Below are positions 1 to 11,305 of a stretch of 64,000 nt of DNA, in pieces. A program made the translations under genes and the position numbers. The number at the start of each line of letters is the position of its first letter. Within the stretch, counting starts at the first letter, position 1. Location: positions 231,866-295,865 of the forward strand of contig NZ_JACEGD010000005.1 in assembly GCF_016031635.1 (NCBI RefSeq), given 5' to 3'. Below the pieces are notes generated by a model that saw nothing but the letters and a program-made list of their open reading frames with translations, did not search any database and was not told where the DNA came from. This stretch comes from Bradyrhizobium diversitatis. GTDB lineage: Bacteria > Pseudomonadota > Alphaproteobacteria > Rhizobiales > Xanthobacteraceae.

Positions 1-2390
1 TTCACCCGCACCGTCGCATTGAACATCCGCGGCAGCTTGGCCGAGAGTGCGGTCAGCTCGTGATAATGCGTCGCGAACAGCGTCCGGCAGCGATTGCGCT
101 CGTGCAGATGCTCGATCGCGGCCCAGGCGATCGAGAGGCCGTCGAAGGTCGCGGTGCCACGCCCGATCTCGTCGAGAATCACCAGAGCGCGCTCGCCGGC
201 CTGGTTCAGGATCGCCGCGGTCTCGACCATCTCCACCATGAAGGTGGAGCGGCCTCGGGCCAGATCGTCGGCGGCGCCGACGCGCGAGAACAGGCGGTCG
301 ACGATGCCGATCCGCGCGCGCGTGGCCGGCACGAAGCTGCCGATCTGCGCCATCAGCGCGATCAGCGCATTCTGGCGCAGGAAGGTCGATTTACCCGCCA
401 TGTTCGGGCCGGTCAGCAGCCAGAGCTGGCCGGATTTCTGCGCTGGCGCAGGCGACAGGTCGCAGGCATTGGCGATGAACGGCTCGCCGTTGCGCTTCAG
501 GGCCTGCTCGACCACGGGATGGCGTCCGGCCTCGATCGCAAAGCTGAGCGAGCCATCGACCTCGGGCCGCACATAGTTCTCGTCGACCGCGAGCTTGGCC
601 AGCGACGTCGCGACGTCCAGCAGCGCAAAACCTTGTGCCGCGGCGCGCAGATCGTCGCTGATCTCGAGCGCTTTCGCACAGAGCCGCTCGAAGATCTCGA
701 GCTCGAGCCCGAGCGCGCGGTCGCCGGCATTGGCGATCTTGGCTTCGATCTCGCCGAGCTCGGAGGTGGTGAAGCGCACCTGTCCCGCCAGCGTCTGGCG
801 ATGGATGAAGGTGGCGTTCAGGGGCGGCGACATCAGCTTGTCGCCGTGCTGGGCCGTGACCTCGACGAAATAGCCGAGCACGTTGTTGTGCCGGATCTTC
901 AGAGCCTTGACGCCGGTGTCGTCGGCGTAGCGCGCCTGCATCGAGGCCACCACGAGGCGTGAGGCGTCGCGCAGGTTCCGCGCCTCGTCGAGGGCGGGCT
1001 CAAAGCCGGGACGAACGAACCCGCCGTCGCGCTTGATCAGGGGCAGCTGCTCGTCGAGCGCACGGGCAAATTCGGATGCGAGTTCGCGCGACGGCCTTTG
1101 CAGCGCCGCCATCACCGCCGTGATCTCCTGCGGCGCCCCATCCAGTTCGGAGAGCCGCGTCAGCACCTGGTCGGCGGCGATGACGCCGTCGCGGATGCCG
1201 GCGAGGTCGCGCGGTCCGCCGCGGCCGACCGAGAGCCGAGCCAATGCGCGCGACATGTCGGGTGCGCCGCGCAAAATGCTGCGAATGTCCTCGCGCGCCG
1301 TGGAATCGGCAACGAAGGCGCTGACCGCGTCGAGCCGGCGGGCGATTGCCGGGGCATCCGTCAGCGGCGCCGCCAGACGCTGTGCGAGCAGGCGCGAACC
1401 CGCCGAGGTGACCGTGCAATCGATCGCGTCGAGCAGCGAGCCGCGGCGTTCGCCGGCCAGCGTCCGCGTCAGCTCGAGATTGGCGCGGGTGGCCGGGTCG
1501 ATTGCCATGGTCGCGCCGGAAGCCTCGCGCGCGGGCGGCGACAGCGGCGGATGCTTGCCGACCTGGGTGCGGTCGACATAGGTGACGGCGGCGGCCGCGG
1601 CGGTGGCCTCCAGGCGCGTGAGCTGGGAGAGCCCGTCCATGGTCGCGACGGCGAAGTAGTCGCACAGCCGCTTCTCGGCGGTCGCGCCGTCGAACACGTC
1701 GCGGGTCAGCGGCGTCACCGCCGGCAGCTCGCGCAGGGTCTGTCCGAGCTCGCTGTCGTTGTAGAGCGCGTCGGTGACGATCGCCTCGTTCGGGTTGATG
1801 CGCGCCAGCGTGGCGGCGAGCTCGCCGCCCGAAACTTCGGTGACCATGAATTCGGCGGTCGAGATGTCGATCCAGGCAAGGCCGAAGCGGTCGCCGCCGG
1901 CGGAGGAGCGGGCACGCGCGATCGCCAGCAGGTAATTGTTGGCGCGCGCGTCGAGCAGCGTGTCCTCGGTCAGCGTGCCCGGCGTCACCAGCCGCACCAC
2001 GCCACGGCGCACAACGCTCTTGTTGCCGCGCGCCTTGGCCGCGGCGGGATCCTCGGTCTGCTCGCAGACCGCGACCCGGTGGCCGGCCGAGATCAGGCGA
2101 TGCAGATAATCCTCGGAGCGCTCGACCGGCACGCCGCACATCGGGATATCCGCGCCCTGATGCTTGCCGCGCTTGGTCAGGACGATGCCGAGCGTTTTCG
2201 AGGCGATCTCCGCGTCCTCGAAGAACAGCTCGTAGAAGTCGCCCATCCGGTAGAACAGCAGGAGGCCCTGATGCGCCGCCTTGATATCGAGGTACTGTTC
2301 CATCATCGGCGTGACGCGCGCGGCGGCTTCGGCCTGCGGCGCGGGCGTGTCCTCGGGGGGCGGGACAGGTATCGGCTGTTGCATCGTCAT
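1..2390 (-). CDS. mutS: DNA mismatch repair ATPase MutS, 3' end cut off by the window
   Basis: Recognises base mismatches and small loops and starts methyl-independent or methyl-directed repair with MutL. Reading the minus strand from the ATG at 2390 gives MTMQQP..., then the MutS N-terminal domain ([10 protein letters not shown]..., GDFYELF) and, near residue 661, the Walker A motif GPNMAGKST. Downstream come the ABC-ATPase signature region ([11 protein letters not shown]), Walker B ([11 protein letters not shown]) and FATHYHEL. About 796 residues are visible; the family is about 900, so roughly the last 100 residues lie beyond the window edge. The frame is unbroken. It is transcribed away from pcaF, with a palindromic repeat in the gap between them. 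Identification is very safe. Confidence 0.96.
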   Translation of the reverse strand, partial: MTMQQPIPVPPPEDTPAPQAEAAARVTPMMEQYLDIKAAHQGLLLFYRMGDFYELFFEDAEIASKTLGIVLTKRGKHQGADIPMCGVPVERSEDYLHRLISAGHRVAVCEQTEDPAAAKARGNKSVVRRGVVRLVTPGTLTEDTLLDARANNYLLAIARARSSAGGDRFGLAWIDISTAEFMVTEVSGGELAATLARINPNEAIVTDALYNDSELGQTLRELPAVTPLTRDVFDGATAEKRLCDYFAVATMDGLSQLTRLEATAAAAAVTYVDRTQVGKHPPLSPPAREASGATMAIDPATRANLELTRTLAGERRGSLLDAIDCTVTSAGSRLLAQRLAAPLTDAPAIARRLDAVSAFVADSTAREDIRSILRGAPDMSRALARLSVGRGGPRDLAGIRDGVIAADQVLTRLSELDGAPQEITAVMAALQRPSRELASEFARALDEQLPLIKRDGGFVRPGFEPALDEARNLRDASRLVVASMQARYADDTGVKALKIRHNNVLGYFVEVTAQHGDKLMSPPLNATFIHRQTLAGQVRFTTSELGEIEAKIANAGDRALGLELEIFERLCAKALEISDDLRAAAQGFALLDVATSLAKLAVDENYVRPEVDGSLSFAIEAGRHPVVEQALKRNGEPFIANACDLSPAPAQKSGQLWLLTGPNMAGKSTFLRQNALIALMAQIGSFVPATRARIGIVDRLFSRVGAADDLARGRSTFMVEMVETAAILNQAGERALVILDEIGRGTATFDGLSIAWAAIEHLHERNRCRTLFATHYHELTALSAKLPRMFNATVRV

Positions 2391-2502
2391 GGGCGGCGCA
2401 ACCTACAAAATTTCGGTACCTGCTCCTATCGCTTTGGCCGGGAGGAGCGGGTTTTCCACGTTGTCCGCAGTGGGAGGCGCGAGGTGCTGCCACATTCTCG
2501 GT

Positions 2503-2612
2503 CGTCATTCCGGGATGCGCCGTCAGGCGCAGGCCCGGAAATCCATCGGGCCGCACGTCACGCCGACAAATGGATTCCGGGTTCGCGCCAAATGGCGCGC
2601 CCCGGAATGACG
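2503..2612. repeat. Dispersed palindromic repeat (CGTCATTCCGGG type)
   Basis: An imperfect inverted repeat about 110 bp long, opening with CGTCATTCCGGGATGCGC and closing with GCGCGCCCCGGAATGACG. It lies in the gap between the divergent mutS and pcaF genes and can fold into a long hairpin. Palindromes of this kind are abundant in Bradyrhizobium genomes. No coding capacity is evident. Confidence 0.8.
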
Positions 2613-2714
2613 TCTGACCCGCGAAACCGTCAATTGACCTGCCGCGGGCGCCCTCCTAAAACTCCGCCGACATTGAAGAATTTGGCCGGACCGCGGCATT
2701 CAGGGAGAACAACG

Positions 2715-3923
<1,209 letters not shown>

Positions 3924-3969
3924 CGGGACGCGTAGCGTCCTGTCATCCCGGGACTCGGTGCCCAGCACT

Positions 3970-4090
3970 CGTCATGCCCGGGCTTGTCCCGGGCATCCAC
4001 GTTTTTGGTGCTGTGAGAAGATCGTGGATGGCCGGGCATAGGCGAGCGGAAGCGACGCCGTCCTTCGGACGGCTACGCCCGGCCATGACG
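3970..4090. repeat. Dispersed palindromic repeat (CGTCATGCCCGGG type)
   Basis: Starts with CGTCATGCCCGGGCTTGTCC and ends with CGCCCGGCCATGACG, with internal arms (CATCCACG / CGTGGATGGCCGGG). It sits between pcaF and the dioxygenase gene and ends about 20 bp upstream of the latter's start, so it lies inside a probable co-transcribed unit and may act as a hairpin in the message. Confidence 0.85.
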
Positions 4091-4110
4091 AAAGGTGAGA
4101 GGGCCGTCTG

Positions 4111-5004
4111 ATGATCATCGAGCGCGAGCAGGACGTCACGGCCGCGGCGCTGGCGGTGATGGAGCGGACAACCGATCCGCGGCTGCGCCAGATCATGGTC
4201 TCCCTGGTCAAGCACCTGCACGGCTTCGTGCGCGATGTCCGCCTGACGGAGAAAGAGTTCCGCGACGCGACCGCCGTCATCGCCGAGCTCGGCAAGCTGA
4301 CGACCGACACGCATAATGAAGTCGTGCTGATGGCGGGCTCGCTCGGCGTCTCGCCGCTGGTGTGCCTGCTCAACAATGGCGATCAGGGCAATACCGAAAC
4401 CGATCAGTCGCTGCTTGGGCCGTTCTGGCGGCTGAACTCGCCGCGGGTGGAGAACGGTGGCTCCATCGTCCGTTCCGAGACGCCGGGTGCGCCGCTGTTC
4501 GTCAGCGGCCGCGTCGTCGACAAGGACGGACGGCCCGTCGCGGGGGCCGAGGTCGATGTCTGGCATGCCTCGCCGGTCGGCCTCTACGAGAACCAGGACC
4601 CCGAGCAGGCCGACATGAACCTGCGCGGCAAGTTCACGACCGACGCGGATGGGCGCTTCTCCTTTCGTTCGGTGATGATGGTCGGGTATCCCATCCCGAC
4701 CAATGGCGTGGTCGGCCGCCTGCTCGAGGCGCAAAGCCGGCATCCCTACCGTCCCGCGCATCTGCACGCCCTGATCTTCAAGCCCGGGTTCAAGGTGCTG
4801 ATCTCGCAGGTTTACGATCCCGCCGACCCGCATATCGACAGCGACGTGCAGTTCGGGGTGACGCAGGCGCTGATCGGCAAGTTCCAGCGCCACGACACGC
4901 CGCATTCGACCGCACGTGATGTTGCGGCGCCCTGGTACTCGCTCGACCACACCTATCGTCTGGAGGCGGGGGAGGCAGTGCTGCCGCGTCCGCCGATCAA
5001 ATAG
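4111..5004 (+). CDS. Intradiol ring-cleavage dioxygenase (hydroxyquinol/catechol 1,2-dioxygenase type)
   Basis: Opens a catecholic or hydroxyquinol ring between the two hydroxyls using Fe(III) and O2. The 297-residue protein has the alpha-helical catechol-dioxygenase N-terminal domain (about residues 1-120) that PcaH and PcaG lack, then the beta-sandwich catalytic domain. The four expected iron ligands are Y159 (GLYENQD), Y193 (VGYPIPTNG), H217 and H219 (RPAHLHALI). The wording around PLVCLLNNGDQG and LLGPFWRLNSP is closer in my recollection to hydroxyquinol 1,2-dioxygenases than to plain catechol enzymes, but the substrate is not proven. It lies between pcaF and pcaHG on the same strand, so two ring-cleavage entry routes are grouped here. 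Confidence 0.88.
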   Translation: MIIEREQDVTAAALAVMERTTDPRLRQIMVSLVKHLHGFVRDVRLTEKEFRDATAVIAELGKLTTDTHNEVVLMAGSLGVSPLVCLLNNGDQGNTETDQSLLGPFWRLNSPRVENGGSIVRSETPGAPLFVSGRVVDKDGRPVAGAEVDVWHASPVGLYENQDPEQADMNLRGKFTTDADGRFSFRSVMMVGYPIPTNGVVGRLLEAQSRHPYRPAHLHALIFKPGFKVLISQVYDPADPHIDSDVQFGVTQALIGKFQRHDTPHSTARDVAAPWYSLDHTYRLEAGEAVLPRPPIK

Positions 5005-5055
5005 CCCGATCCTGCCGGGCGCAGGACGCCTGCCAAACCGGCTTCCCTAGATTAG

Positions 5056-5069
5056 TTATATTCTATAAT
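5056..5069 (+). promoter_or_regulatory. Probable pcaHG promoter -10 with overlapping inverted repeat
   Basis: A consensus -10 box TATAAT (5064-5069) stands in an AT-rich island 55 bp before pcaH. The arms TTATA (5056-5060) and TATAA (5064-5068) form a small inverted repeat over it. No good -35 box is seen at 16-18 bp, which would fit an activator-dependent promoter; pcaHG genes in alphaproteobacteria are commonly under the LysR-type activator PcaQ. The assignment is inferred from sequence only. Confidence 0.5.
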
Positions 5070-5123
5070 GATCGGCGGAAGCGTTGACCGGCCGGACCGA
5101 AATGGCCGGGGAGGAGTTCGCCC

Positions 5124-5825
5124 ATGACATTCATCTATCCCGTCGACAGCAACAAGGCGCATCCGCTGCCGCTGTCGCCCGAGTACAAGAGCTCGATCAA
5201 GCGCGCGCCGAACAAGCCGTTGATCCCGATGCGCCACACCCTGTCGGAGCTGACCGGTCCGGTCTACGGCCATGAGACCGTGCGCGAGGGCGACAGCGAT
5301 CTCACCACCCAGCACAGTGGCGAGCCGATCGGCGAGCGCATCATCGTCCACGGCCATGTGCGCGACGAGGACGGCCGCGGCGTGCCGAACTCGCTCGTCG
5401 AGATCTGGCAGGCCAATGCCTGCGGCCGCTACGTCCATGTCCGCGACCAGCATCCGGCGCCGCTCGATCCGAACTTCACCGGCGCCGGCCGCACCGTGAG
5501 CGATGCCTCCGGTTACTACCGCTTCGTCACCATCAAGCCGGGCGCCTATCCCTGGGGCAATCATCACAACGCGTGGCGGCCGGCGCACATCCATCTGTCG
5601 GTGTTCGGCCATTCCTTCGTGACGCGCCTGGTGACCCAGATGTATTTCCCGAACGACCCGCTGTTTCCGTTCGACCCGATCTTCAACTCGGTGCCGGACG
5701 AGAAGGCGCGGGCGCGGATGGTTTCCTCGTTCGATCTCGAGAACACAAAGCCCGAATGGGCGCTGTGCTACCGCTTTGACATCGTGCTGCGCGGCAAGAA
5801 CGCTACGCCTATGGAGAACCACTAA
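5124..5825 (+). CDS. pcaH: Protocatechuate 3,4-dioxygenase, beta subunit
   Basis: Iron-carrying subunit of the enzyme that converts protocatechuate to 3-carboxy-cis,cis-muconate. The 233-residue protein shows all four Fe(III) ligands: Y103 (CGRYVHVRD), Y142 (GAYPWGN), H155 and H157 (RPAHIHLSV). The spacings 39/13/2 equal those of the known Pseudomonas beta subunit (Tyr408, Tyr447, His460, His462). A strong ribosome site GGGGAGGAG precedes the ATG. The pcaG start follows its stop by one base, so the two subunits are translationally coupled. Confidence 0.96.
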   Translation: MTFIYPVDSNKAHPLPLSPEYKSSIKRAPNKPLIPMRHTLSELTGPVYGHETVREGDSDLTTQHSGEPIGERIIVHGHVRDEDGRGVPNSLVEIWQANACGRYVHVRDQHPAPLDPNFTGAGRTVSDASGYYRFVTIKPGAYPWGNHHNAWRPAHIHLSVFGHSFVTRLVTQMYFPNDPLFPFDPIFNSVPDEKARARMVSSFDLENTKPEWALCYRFDIVLRGKNATPMENH

Positions 5826-5826
5826 A

Positions 5827-6429
5827 GTGCAAGAGTCTGTGAAGCCTGACGGTATCACCCCATCGCAGACCGTCGGTCCGTTCTTCAAATACGGCCTGAC
5901 GCCGACCGGCGAATACGCCTGGAACGACGCGTTCACCAACTCGACGCTGACCCCCGACGTCACGGGGGACTGCATCCGTATCGAAGGCCGCGTGTTCGAC
6001 GGCGACGGCGTCGCCGTACCGGACTGCATGCTGGAGATCTGGCAGCCGGATGGGCAGGGACGCTTCGCCGACCCGCAGGACAAGCGTGCGCTGCCGAATG
6101 CGAGTTTCCGCGGCTTTGCCCGCTGCGGCACCGACAAGGACGGCAACTACGCCTTCGACACCATCAAGCCGGGCGTGGTGCCGGATCCCGACGGCAAGCC
6201 GCAGGCGCCGCACATCCTGCTTGCGGTGTTCGGCCGCGGCATGCTGCGGCATCTCTACACCCGCATCTATTTCAGCGACGAGGCCGGCAACGCGGCCGAT
6301 CCCGTGCTGGCGCTGGTGCCGGCTGACCGCCGCGCCACGCTGACCGCGGTGCGCGAGGGCGGCAAGGCGGTTTACCGGCTCGACCTGCACCTCCAGGGCG
6401 ACGACGAGACAGTGTTCTTCGAGGTCTGA
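5827..6429 (+). CDS. pcaG: Protocatechuate 3,4-dioxygenase, alpha subunit
   Basis: Non-iron partner of PcaH in the (alpha-beta)-type dioxygenase; it shapes the active-site pocket. The 200-residue protein begins VQESVKPDGITPSQTVGPFF from a GTG one base after the pcaH stop; this start gives the usual alpha-subunit length and N terminus, whereas an in-frame upstream start at 5776 would only add residues from inside pcaH. As expected for alpha subunits, it keeps the fold (EIWQPDGQGRF, PHILLAVFGRG) but lacks the full set of iron ligands. The following 260 bp to the next gene show no obvious gene. Confidence 0.94.
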   Translation: MQESVKPDGITPSQTVGPFFKYGLTPTGEYAWNDAFTNSTLTPDVTGDCIRIEGRVFDGDGVAVPDCMLEIWQPDGQGRFADPQDKRALPNASFRGFARCGTDKDGNYAFDTIKPGVVPDPDGKPQAPHILLAVFGRGMLRHLYTRIYFSDEAGNAADPVLALVPADRRATLTAVREGGKAVYRLDLHLQGDDETVFFEV

Positions 6430-6689
6430 GCGAAATGTGCCGACGGCGCCAGGTCGTCGGCACCACGTTTCCTATCCAGCGCAACCGCGGTCGGCGTCGC
6501 CTTGCATCCGGCCTGATCGTCTCCATGCCCGCCTGTGCGTCAGTCCCGCTGACCCAAATCCGATTGATCGACGCTCAATTCCCGTAGCGTGTCGGAGCCT
6601 TTCTTTCGGAGACTTTCCGCAGGGCAATCCCGCATTTACCATATTGATCTAGGCTCCTCGCGGTTTCAGCGCGCGTCCTGGATTATTTC

Positions 6690-8378
6690 ATGAAGATTCG
6701 TCTGTCATTGTCGGCCGCGATCATCGCTTTCGGGATCGTCCTTGCCATCGGCTTTGCTGCGGTTGTTTCCACCAGCCTCTATGCGCTGCGCGAGCTCAAG
6801 GTCGGCGGCCCGCTCTATTCCGACATCAAGCTCGGCAACGACCTCATCGCCGACATCCTGCCGCCGCCGGAATACGTCATCGAAGCCTATCTCGAGGCGA
6901 CGCTGGCCATGCGCGAGCCGGACCAGCTGGCCGCCCACGGCGAGCGCCTGGTCCAGCTCCGCAAGGATTACGACGAGCGCAAGGCGTTCTGGGTCTCCTC
7001 CAGCCTCTCGGCAGATCTGAAGACCGCGCTGGTGTCGAAGTCCGATGCCCAGGTGCAGAAATTCTGGAAGGCGTCCGAACAGCTGCTGCCGGCCCTCAAA
7101 GCCAAGGATGCGGCGGCTTCCGAGCGCGCCTATGCGCAGCTCAAGGAGGCCTATACCGGGCATCGCGCCGTCATCGACAGCATCGTCGAGAACGCCAACA
7201 AGCAGAATGCGGCCATGGAAAAGCTGGCCGCGGACCGCGACAGCTCCATGCTCTATATTCTCCTCGGCGTCTCCGCCGCCGTCCTGGCCTTCATTGCCGC
7301 GGGGCTGCTCGGCGTTGCCTTGGGCGTGGTGCGTCCGATCGTGCGCATGACGGATACGATGCAGAAGCTCGCGACCGGCGATCTCGCCGCCGACATCCCG
7401 TTCGCGCACCGCCAGGACGAGGTCGGCTCGATGGCGGGCGCGCTTCTCGTGTTCAAGCAGGCGGCGGTCGAGAATTCCTGTCTGCGCGAGGAGCAGTTGC
7501 GGCAGGAGCAGGAGGCGGCGCTTGCCAAGCGCTCCGCCCTGCACCAGATGGCCGAAACCGTCGAGCGCGAGACCGGCCGCTCGGTCGACACCGCGACCGC
7601 GGCGACGCAAGGCGTCGAGCGGGCCGCCTCCGGCCTGTCGGAGATCGCGAAGTCGCTCTCTGCGCAGTCGCAGGCGGTCGCGGCGGCCTCGACGCAGGCC
7701 CTCGGCAGCTCGCAGGCCGTCTCGGCCGCAGCCGAAGAACTGAGCGCCTCGATCCGCGAGATCGCAGGCCAGGTCGCGCGCACCAGCACCGTCACCAAAT
7801 CGGCGGTCGCCGGCCGCGAGCAGGCGCGTTCGACCATCCAGGCGCTGGCCGGGTCGGTGAAGAAGATCGCCGAGGTCTCCGACCTGATCGGCGGCATCGC
7901 GGGCCAGACCAACCTCCTCGCGCTCAACGCCACGATCGAGGCGGCGCGCGCGGGCGAAGCCGGCCGGGGCTTCGCGGTGGTCGCCGCCGAAGTGAAATCC
8001 CTGTCCGACCAGACCGCCAAATCCACCGAGGAGATCGGGCGGCTGATTGCGGAGATCCAGGCCTCGACGCAGGCCGCGGTCGATTCCGTCGAGGCCATGG
8101 GGAGCCACATCGTCGAGATCGACGGCGTGGCGACCTCAGTCGCCGCCGCGATGGAAGAGCAGGATGCCGCGACGCGGGAGATCTCGCGGTCGATTTCCGA
8201 ATCGGCCGCCGCGGCGAAGGAGGTCTCGGCCAAGATCGGCGATGTCAGCCGCGACGCCGCCTCCGTCAACCAGCGCGCCGCGGACGTCAGGCAGGCGATC
8301 GCCGGGATGGCGGCCAATCTCGAACAGCTGCGGTCGGTCGTGGTGCGAACCGTGCGCGACTCGACGGCGGCGGCTTGA
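6690..8378 (+). CDS. Methyl-accepting chemotaxis protein
   Basis: Membrane chemoreceptor that passes a periplasmic signal to CheA/CheW. In the 562-residue protein, residues 8-30 form the first membrane helix and 31-187 a helical periplasmic sensor ([20 protein letters not shown]...), probably four-helix-bundle-like. The second membrane helix is at about 188-213, a HAMP domain at about 214-266, and then the long cytoplasmic coiled coil. The invariant signalling hairpin reads [19 protein letters not shown]. No C-terminal CheR/CheB tether pentapeptide is seen; the protein ends RDSTAAA. The ligand is unknown. Its position after pcaHG would fit aromatic-acid sensing, but nothing in the sequence proves a link. 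Confidence 0.93.
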   Translation: MKIRLSLSAAIIAFGIVLAIGFAAVVSTSLYALRELKVGGPLYSDIKLGNDLIADILPPPEYVIEAYLEATLAMREPDQLAAHGERLVQLRKDYDERKAFWVSSSLSADLKTALVSKSDAQVQKFWKASEQLLPALKAKDAAASERAYAQLKEAYTGHRAVIDSIVENANKQNAAMEKLAADRDSSMLYILLGVSAAVLAFIAAGLLGVALGVVRPIVRMTDTMQKLATGDLAADIPFAHRQDEVGSMAGALLVFKQAAVENSCLREEQLRQEQEAALAKRSALHQMAETVERETGRSVDTATAATQGVERAASGLSEIAKSLSAQSQAVAAASTQALGSSQAVSAAAEELSASIREIAGQVARTSTVTKSAVAGREQARSTIQALAGSVKKIAEVSDLIGGIAGQTNLLALNATIEAARAGEAGRGFAVVAAEVKSLSDQTAKSTEEIGRLIAEIQASTQAAVDSVEAMGSHIVEIDGVATSVAAAMEEQDAATREISRSISESAAAAKEVSAKIGDVSRDAASVNQRAADVRQAIAGMAANLEQLRSVVVRTVRDSTAAA

Positions 8379-8454
8379 GCCTGGCATCAGCTCCGCCGCT
8401 GGTGCCCTGAAGTGTGATCGTGCAGTATGGCGCGGGATAGGGGCATCGTGGTTC

Positions 8455-9519
8455 ATGACATCTCCACAATTGCCGGCGGTCGTTGAGCCCGCCCGACTGA
8501 CGGCCGCGCTGCGCCGGGGCGGCGTGCTGGACGCCGGCGCGGTGCGCGAAGTGAAGGTGCTGCATCAGCGCGACACCGTCGTGTCGCATATCATCCGTCT
8601 CGGCCTGCGTTATGTCGGCGAATCCGCCGGCGCTCCGCAGTCGCTGATCCTCAAAATGCCCAATTCCGCCTTCGCCGAGCGTCTCGCCAATGGCGGCAGG
8701 CGCGAGGTGGACTACTACATGCAGCTCGCACCGAGAATGCCGCCGGGACTCGTGCCGCGCTGCTTCAATGGGCATTTCGACGAGCGGAGCCTAGCCTGGC
8801 ATCTTCTGCTCGAAGATCTCACCGACAGCCATGCAACCGCGACCCAATGGCCGTTGCCGCCGTCGCGCGGTCAGGCGGTCGCGATCGTCACGACGCTCGC
8901 ACGTTGGCATGCGGCATGGTGGGACCATCCCGATCTTGGTGACAGCGTCGGCACGTTGGCGAGCGCCGAGGATAGCGCGCAGCGTATGGAGACCTTTGCC
9001 GGCCACTACGATCGTTTCGCCGATATGCTCGGTGATCGCCTCAGCGAAGAACGGCGCATTCTCTACCGCCGTGTCATCGATCAGTCGGAACCGCTATCCC
9101 AGCGCTACCATTCACGCCGCCACCTCAGCATCACCCATGGCGACGCTCATATCTGGAATTTCCTGCTGCCGCGCGCGGGCGTTGCCGATACCGTGCGCAT
9201 CTTCGATTTCGATCTTTGGAGCATCAATGTTCCGACTCATGACCTCGCCTATATGATGGCCATGCATTGGTATCCGGAACGCCGGCAGGCACTCGAACGC
9301 GCGCTGCTCAATGTCTACCACGATACGTTGATCGAAAGCGGCATCACCGGCTATTCGCGCGGCGCTCTCGATCGCGACTATCGCTGGGCGGTGCTCTGGC
9401 AGATCACGAGGCCGGTCTGGCAGTGGAGCATCGATATCCCGCGGGTAATCTGGTGGAACAATCTGGAGCGGGTGTTTGCGGCGGTCGACGATCTAGGCTG
9501 CGAGGAGTTGTTGGGGTAG
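8455..9519 (+). CDS. Phosphotransferase-family kinase, substrate unknown
   Basis: Belongs to the aminoglycoside-phosphotransferase/choline-kinase-like fold. The 354-residue protein has the Brenner catalytic motif SITHGDAHIWNF (catalytic Asp, metal-binding Asn) and the metal Asp in IFDFD. The start ATG at 8455 begins MTSPQLPAVVEP; an open frame runs further upstream but overlaps the end of the chemoreceptor gene in another frame. It resembles the ecdysteroid-kinase-like/DUF1679 branch found widely in soil bacteria, where substrates are mostly unknown. A role in antibiotic resistance should not be assumed. Confidence 0.8.
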   Translation: MTSPQLPAVVEPARLTAALRRGGVLDAGAVREVKVLHQRDTVVSHIIRLGLRYVGESAGAPQSLILKMPNSAFAERLANGGRREVDYYMQLAPRMPPGLVPRCFNGHFDERSLAWHLLLEDLTDSHATATQWPLPPSRGQAVAIVTTLARWHAAWWDHPDLGDSVGTLASAEDSAQRMETFAGHYDRFADMLGDRLSEERRILYRRVIDQSEPLSQRYHSRRHLSITHGDAHIWNFLLPRAGVADTVRIFDFDLWSINVPTHDLAYMMAMHWYPERRQALERALLNVYHDTLIESGITGYSRGALDRDYRWAVLWQITRPVWQWSIDIPRVIWWNNLERVFAAVDDLGCEELLG

Positions 9520-9540
9520 GGCAAGCCGCATATTCAGTGT

Positions 9541-9693
9541 CGTCCCGGACAAGCGCGCCCAAAGCGCGCGCCGATCCGGGACCCATACTCCCGGAACGGA
9601 GTGGTCTTGCGAAAGTGATAACTCCGAATTCCCGTAACAACGTCTTCCTGTGGGTATGGGTCCCGGAACTGCGCTCCGCTTGTCCGGGACGAC
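9541..9693. repeat. Dispersed palindromic repeat (CGTCCCGGAC type)
   Basis: Opens CGTCCCGGACAAGCGCGCC and closes GCTCCGCTTGTCCGGGACG; the arms also share GGGACCCATAC / GTATGGGTCCC. It lies between the convergent phosphotransferase and emrB-like genes and may serve as a bidirectional terminator. Confidence 0.85.
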
Positions 9694-9710
9694 AAACGGT
9701 GTTTGGGGCG

Positions 9711-11267
9711 TTACTCCATCACCGCATGCTCCGGCCCCGCCGCCTGCTTGCGCAGCGTGGCCTTGGTGGAGCCGATCAGCAAGGCGAGCGGCAGGGTAAA
9801 GAGCACGAAGATCATCACCAGCTGGTAATCATGGGAGAAGGCGATGATCTGCGCCTGCACGCTGACCATCCTGTCGGCCATGGCGCGGCCGGTGTCGGTG
9901 GACAGATTGATGATGCCGCTGACGCCGGGCATCTGCAGTGCGTGGTTGAACGGGTTGACGTGCTCGGAGAGGATCGCGTAGGTCCACCGCGTGCCCTGCG
10001 TCAATTGCGCGATCACGATCGAAATGCCGACCGAGCTTGCGACGTTGCGCATCAGGGTCAGCATCGCGGTGCCGTCGGTGCGCAGCTCGTTCGACAGCGT
10101 CAGGAAAGCCACGGTCGAGAGCGGCACGAAGACGAGGCCGAAGCCAAAACCTTGGATGACGCTGACGGTGACGATCTCCGGCACCTGGGTCAGGTCGGTC
10201 CAGCCGGTCATCTGGAACAGCGAGCCGGCGGTCAGCGCCAGCCCGGCGATGATCAGCGTGCGCGCCTCGACATAGCGCATCATGCGGCCGACCAGCATCA
10301 TGGCGAAGAAGGTGCCCAAGCCGCGGCTCGCCAGCAGCAGGCCGGCGGTGATGATGGGATAGCCGATCACGTTCTGCATGTAGGGCGAGGCCAGCGCCAT
10401 GGTCGAGAACAGCACGAGCCCCATCACGATCATGAACACGCAGCCGGTGACGAAGTTGCGATCCCGGAACAGCGCGAAGCGGATGAACGGCGTCGACGTC
10501 GTGAAGGAATGCGCGAGGAAGAAGTAAAAGGCGACCCCCGCGACGATGAACTCTGCGAGGATCTCGTTGGATTCCAGCCAGCCCAATTGCTCGCCGCGGT
10601 CGAGCGCGAGCTGCAGCGCGCCGATGGCAACCGCCAGCGCGGCGAAACCGAACCAGTCGAATCTGAGGCTGAGGTTCTTTTCGGTCTCATCCATGAAGAC
10701 GATGAGGCCGAGCACGGTGATGGCGCCGAACGGCAGGTTGACGAAGAATACCCAGTGCCAGGAATAGGTCTCGGTCAACCAGGCTCCGAGTGAGGGCCCC
10801 ATGATCGGGCCCATCATCACGCCCATGCCCCAGATCGCCATCGCCTTGGCGCGCTCCTGGAGCGTGTAATAGTCGAGCATGACCGATTGCGAAAGCGGCA
10901 CCAGGGCCGCGCCAAACACCCCCTGCAGCAGGCGGAACAGCACCATCTGGTTGATGTCCTGCGCGAGGCCGCACAGCACCGAGGCCATGGTGAAGCCGGC
11001 CGCGCAGATGATGAAGATGCGCTTGCGGCCGAAGCGGTTGGCGATCCAGCCCACCGGCGCTGTCATGATCGCTGCGGCGACGATATAGGAGGTCAGCACC
11101 CAGTTGATCTGGTCCTGCGAAGCCGACAGGCTGCCCTGCATGTATGGCAGGGCGACGTTGGCGATGGTGGTGTCCAGCGCCTGCATGATGGTCGCGGTCA
11201 TGGCGCAGATCGTCACCATGTTTCGGCGCAGGCCGGGGACCATCAGGCTGGCATTGGCGTCGGACAT
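9711..11267 (-). CDS. emrB: EmrB/QacA-type (DHA2) multidrug efflux transporter
   Basis: Inner-membrane proton-driven drug exporter of the 14-helix DHA2 branch of the major facilitator superfamily. The 518-residue length is standard. It has motif A in GWIANRFGRKRIF, the DHA2 N-terminal signature ALDTTIANVALPYMQG and many hydrophobic helices throughout. It follows the emrA-like membrane fusion gene by 38 bp and the marR gene before that, so the three form one operon. With the adaptor and an outer-membrane channel encoded elsewhere it should span both membranes. The exported compounds are unknown. Confidence 0.92.
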   Translation of the reverse strand: MSDANASLMVPGLRRNMVTICAMTATIMQALDTTIANVALPYMQGSLSASQDQINWVLTSYIVAAAIMTAPVGWIANRFGRKRIFIICAAGFTMASVLCGLAQDINQMVLFRLLQGVFGAALVPLSQSVMLDYYTLQERAKAMAIWGMGVMMGPIMGPSLGAWLTETYSWHWVFFVNLPFGAITVLGLIVFMDETEKNLSLRFDWFGFAALAVAIGALQLALDRGEQLGWLESNEILAEFIVAGVAFYFFLAHSFTTSTPFIRFALFRDRNFVTGCVFMIVMGLVLFSTMALASPYMQNVIGYPIITAGLLLASRGLGTFFAMMLVGRMMRYVEARTLIIAGLALTAGSLFQMTGWTDLTQVPEIVTVSVIQGFGFGLVFVPLSTVAFLTLSNELRTDGTAMLTLMRNVASSVGISIVIAQLTQGTRWTYAILSEHVNPFNHALQMPGVSGIINLSTDTGRAMADRMVSVQAQIIAFSHDYQLVMIFVLFTLPLALLIGSTKATLRKQAAGPEHAVME

Positions 11268-11305
11268 CGAATCAGTCCTTGTCGCAGTCTCTAGCTCGGT
11301 CTTTC

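Noticed and set aside
60..962. 300-codon frame antisense to mutS
   Set aside because: Shadow of mutS; no domain and no ribosome site, while the minus strand shows the Walker motifs of MutS.
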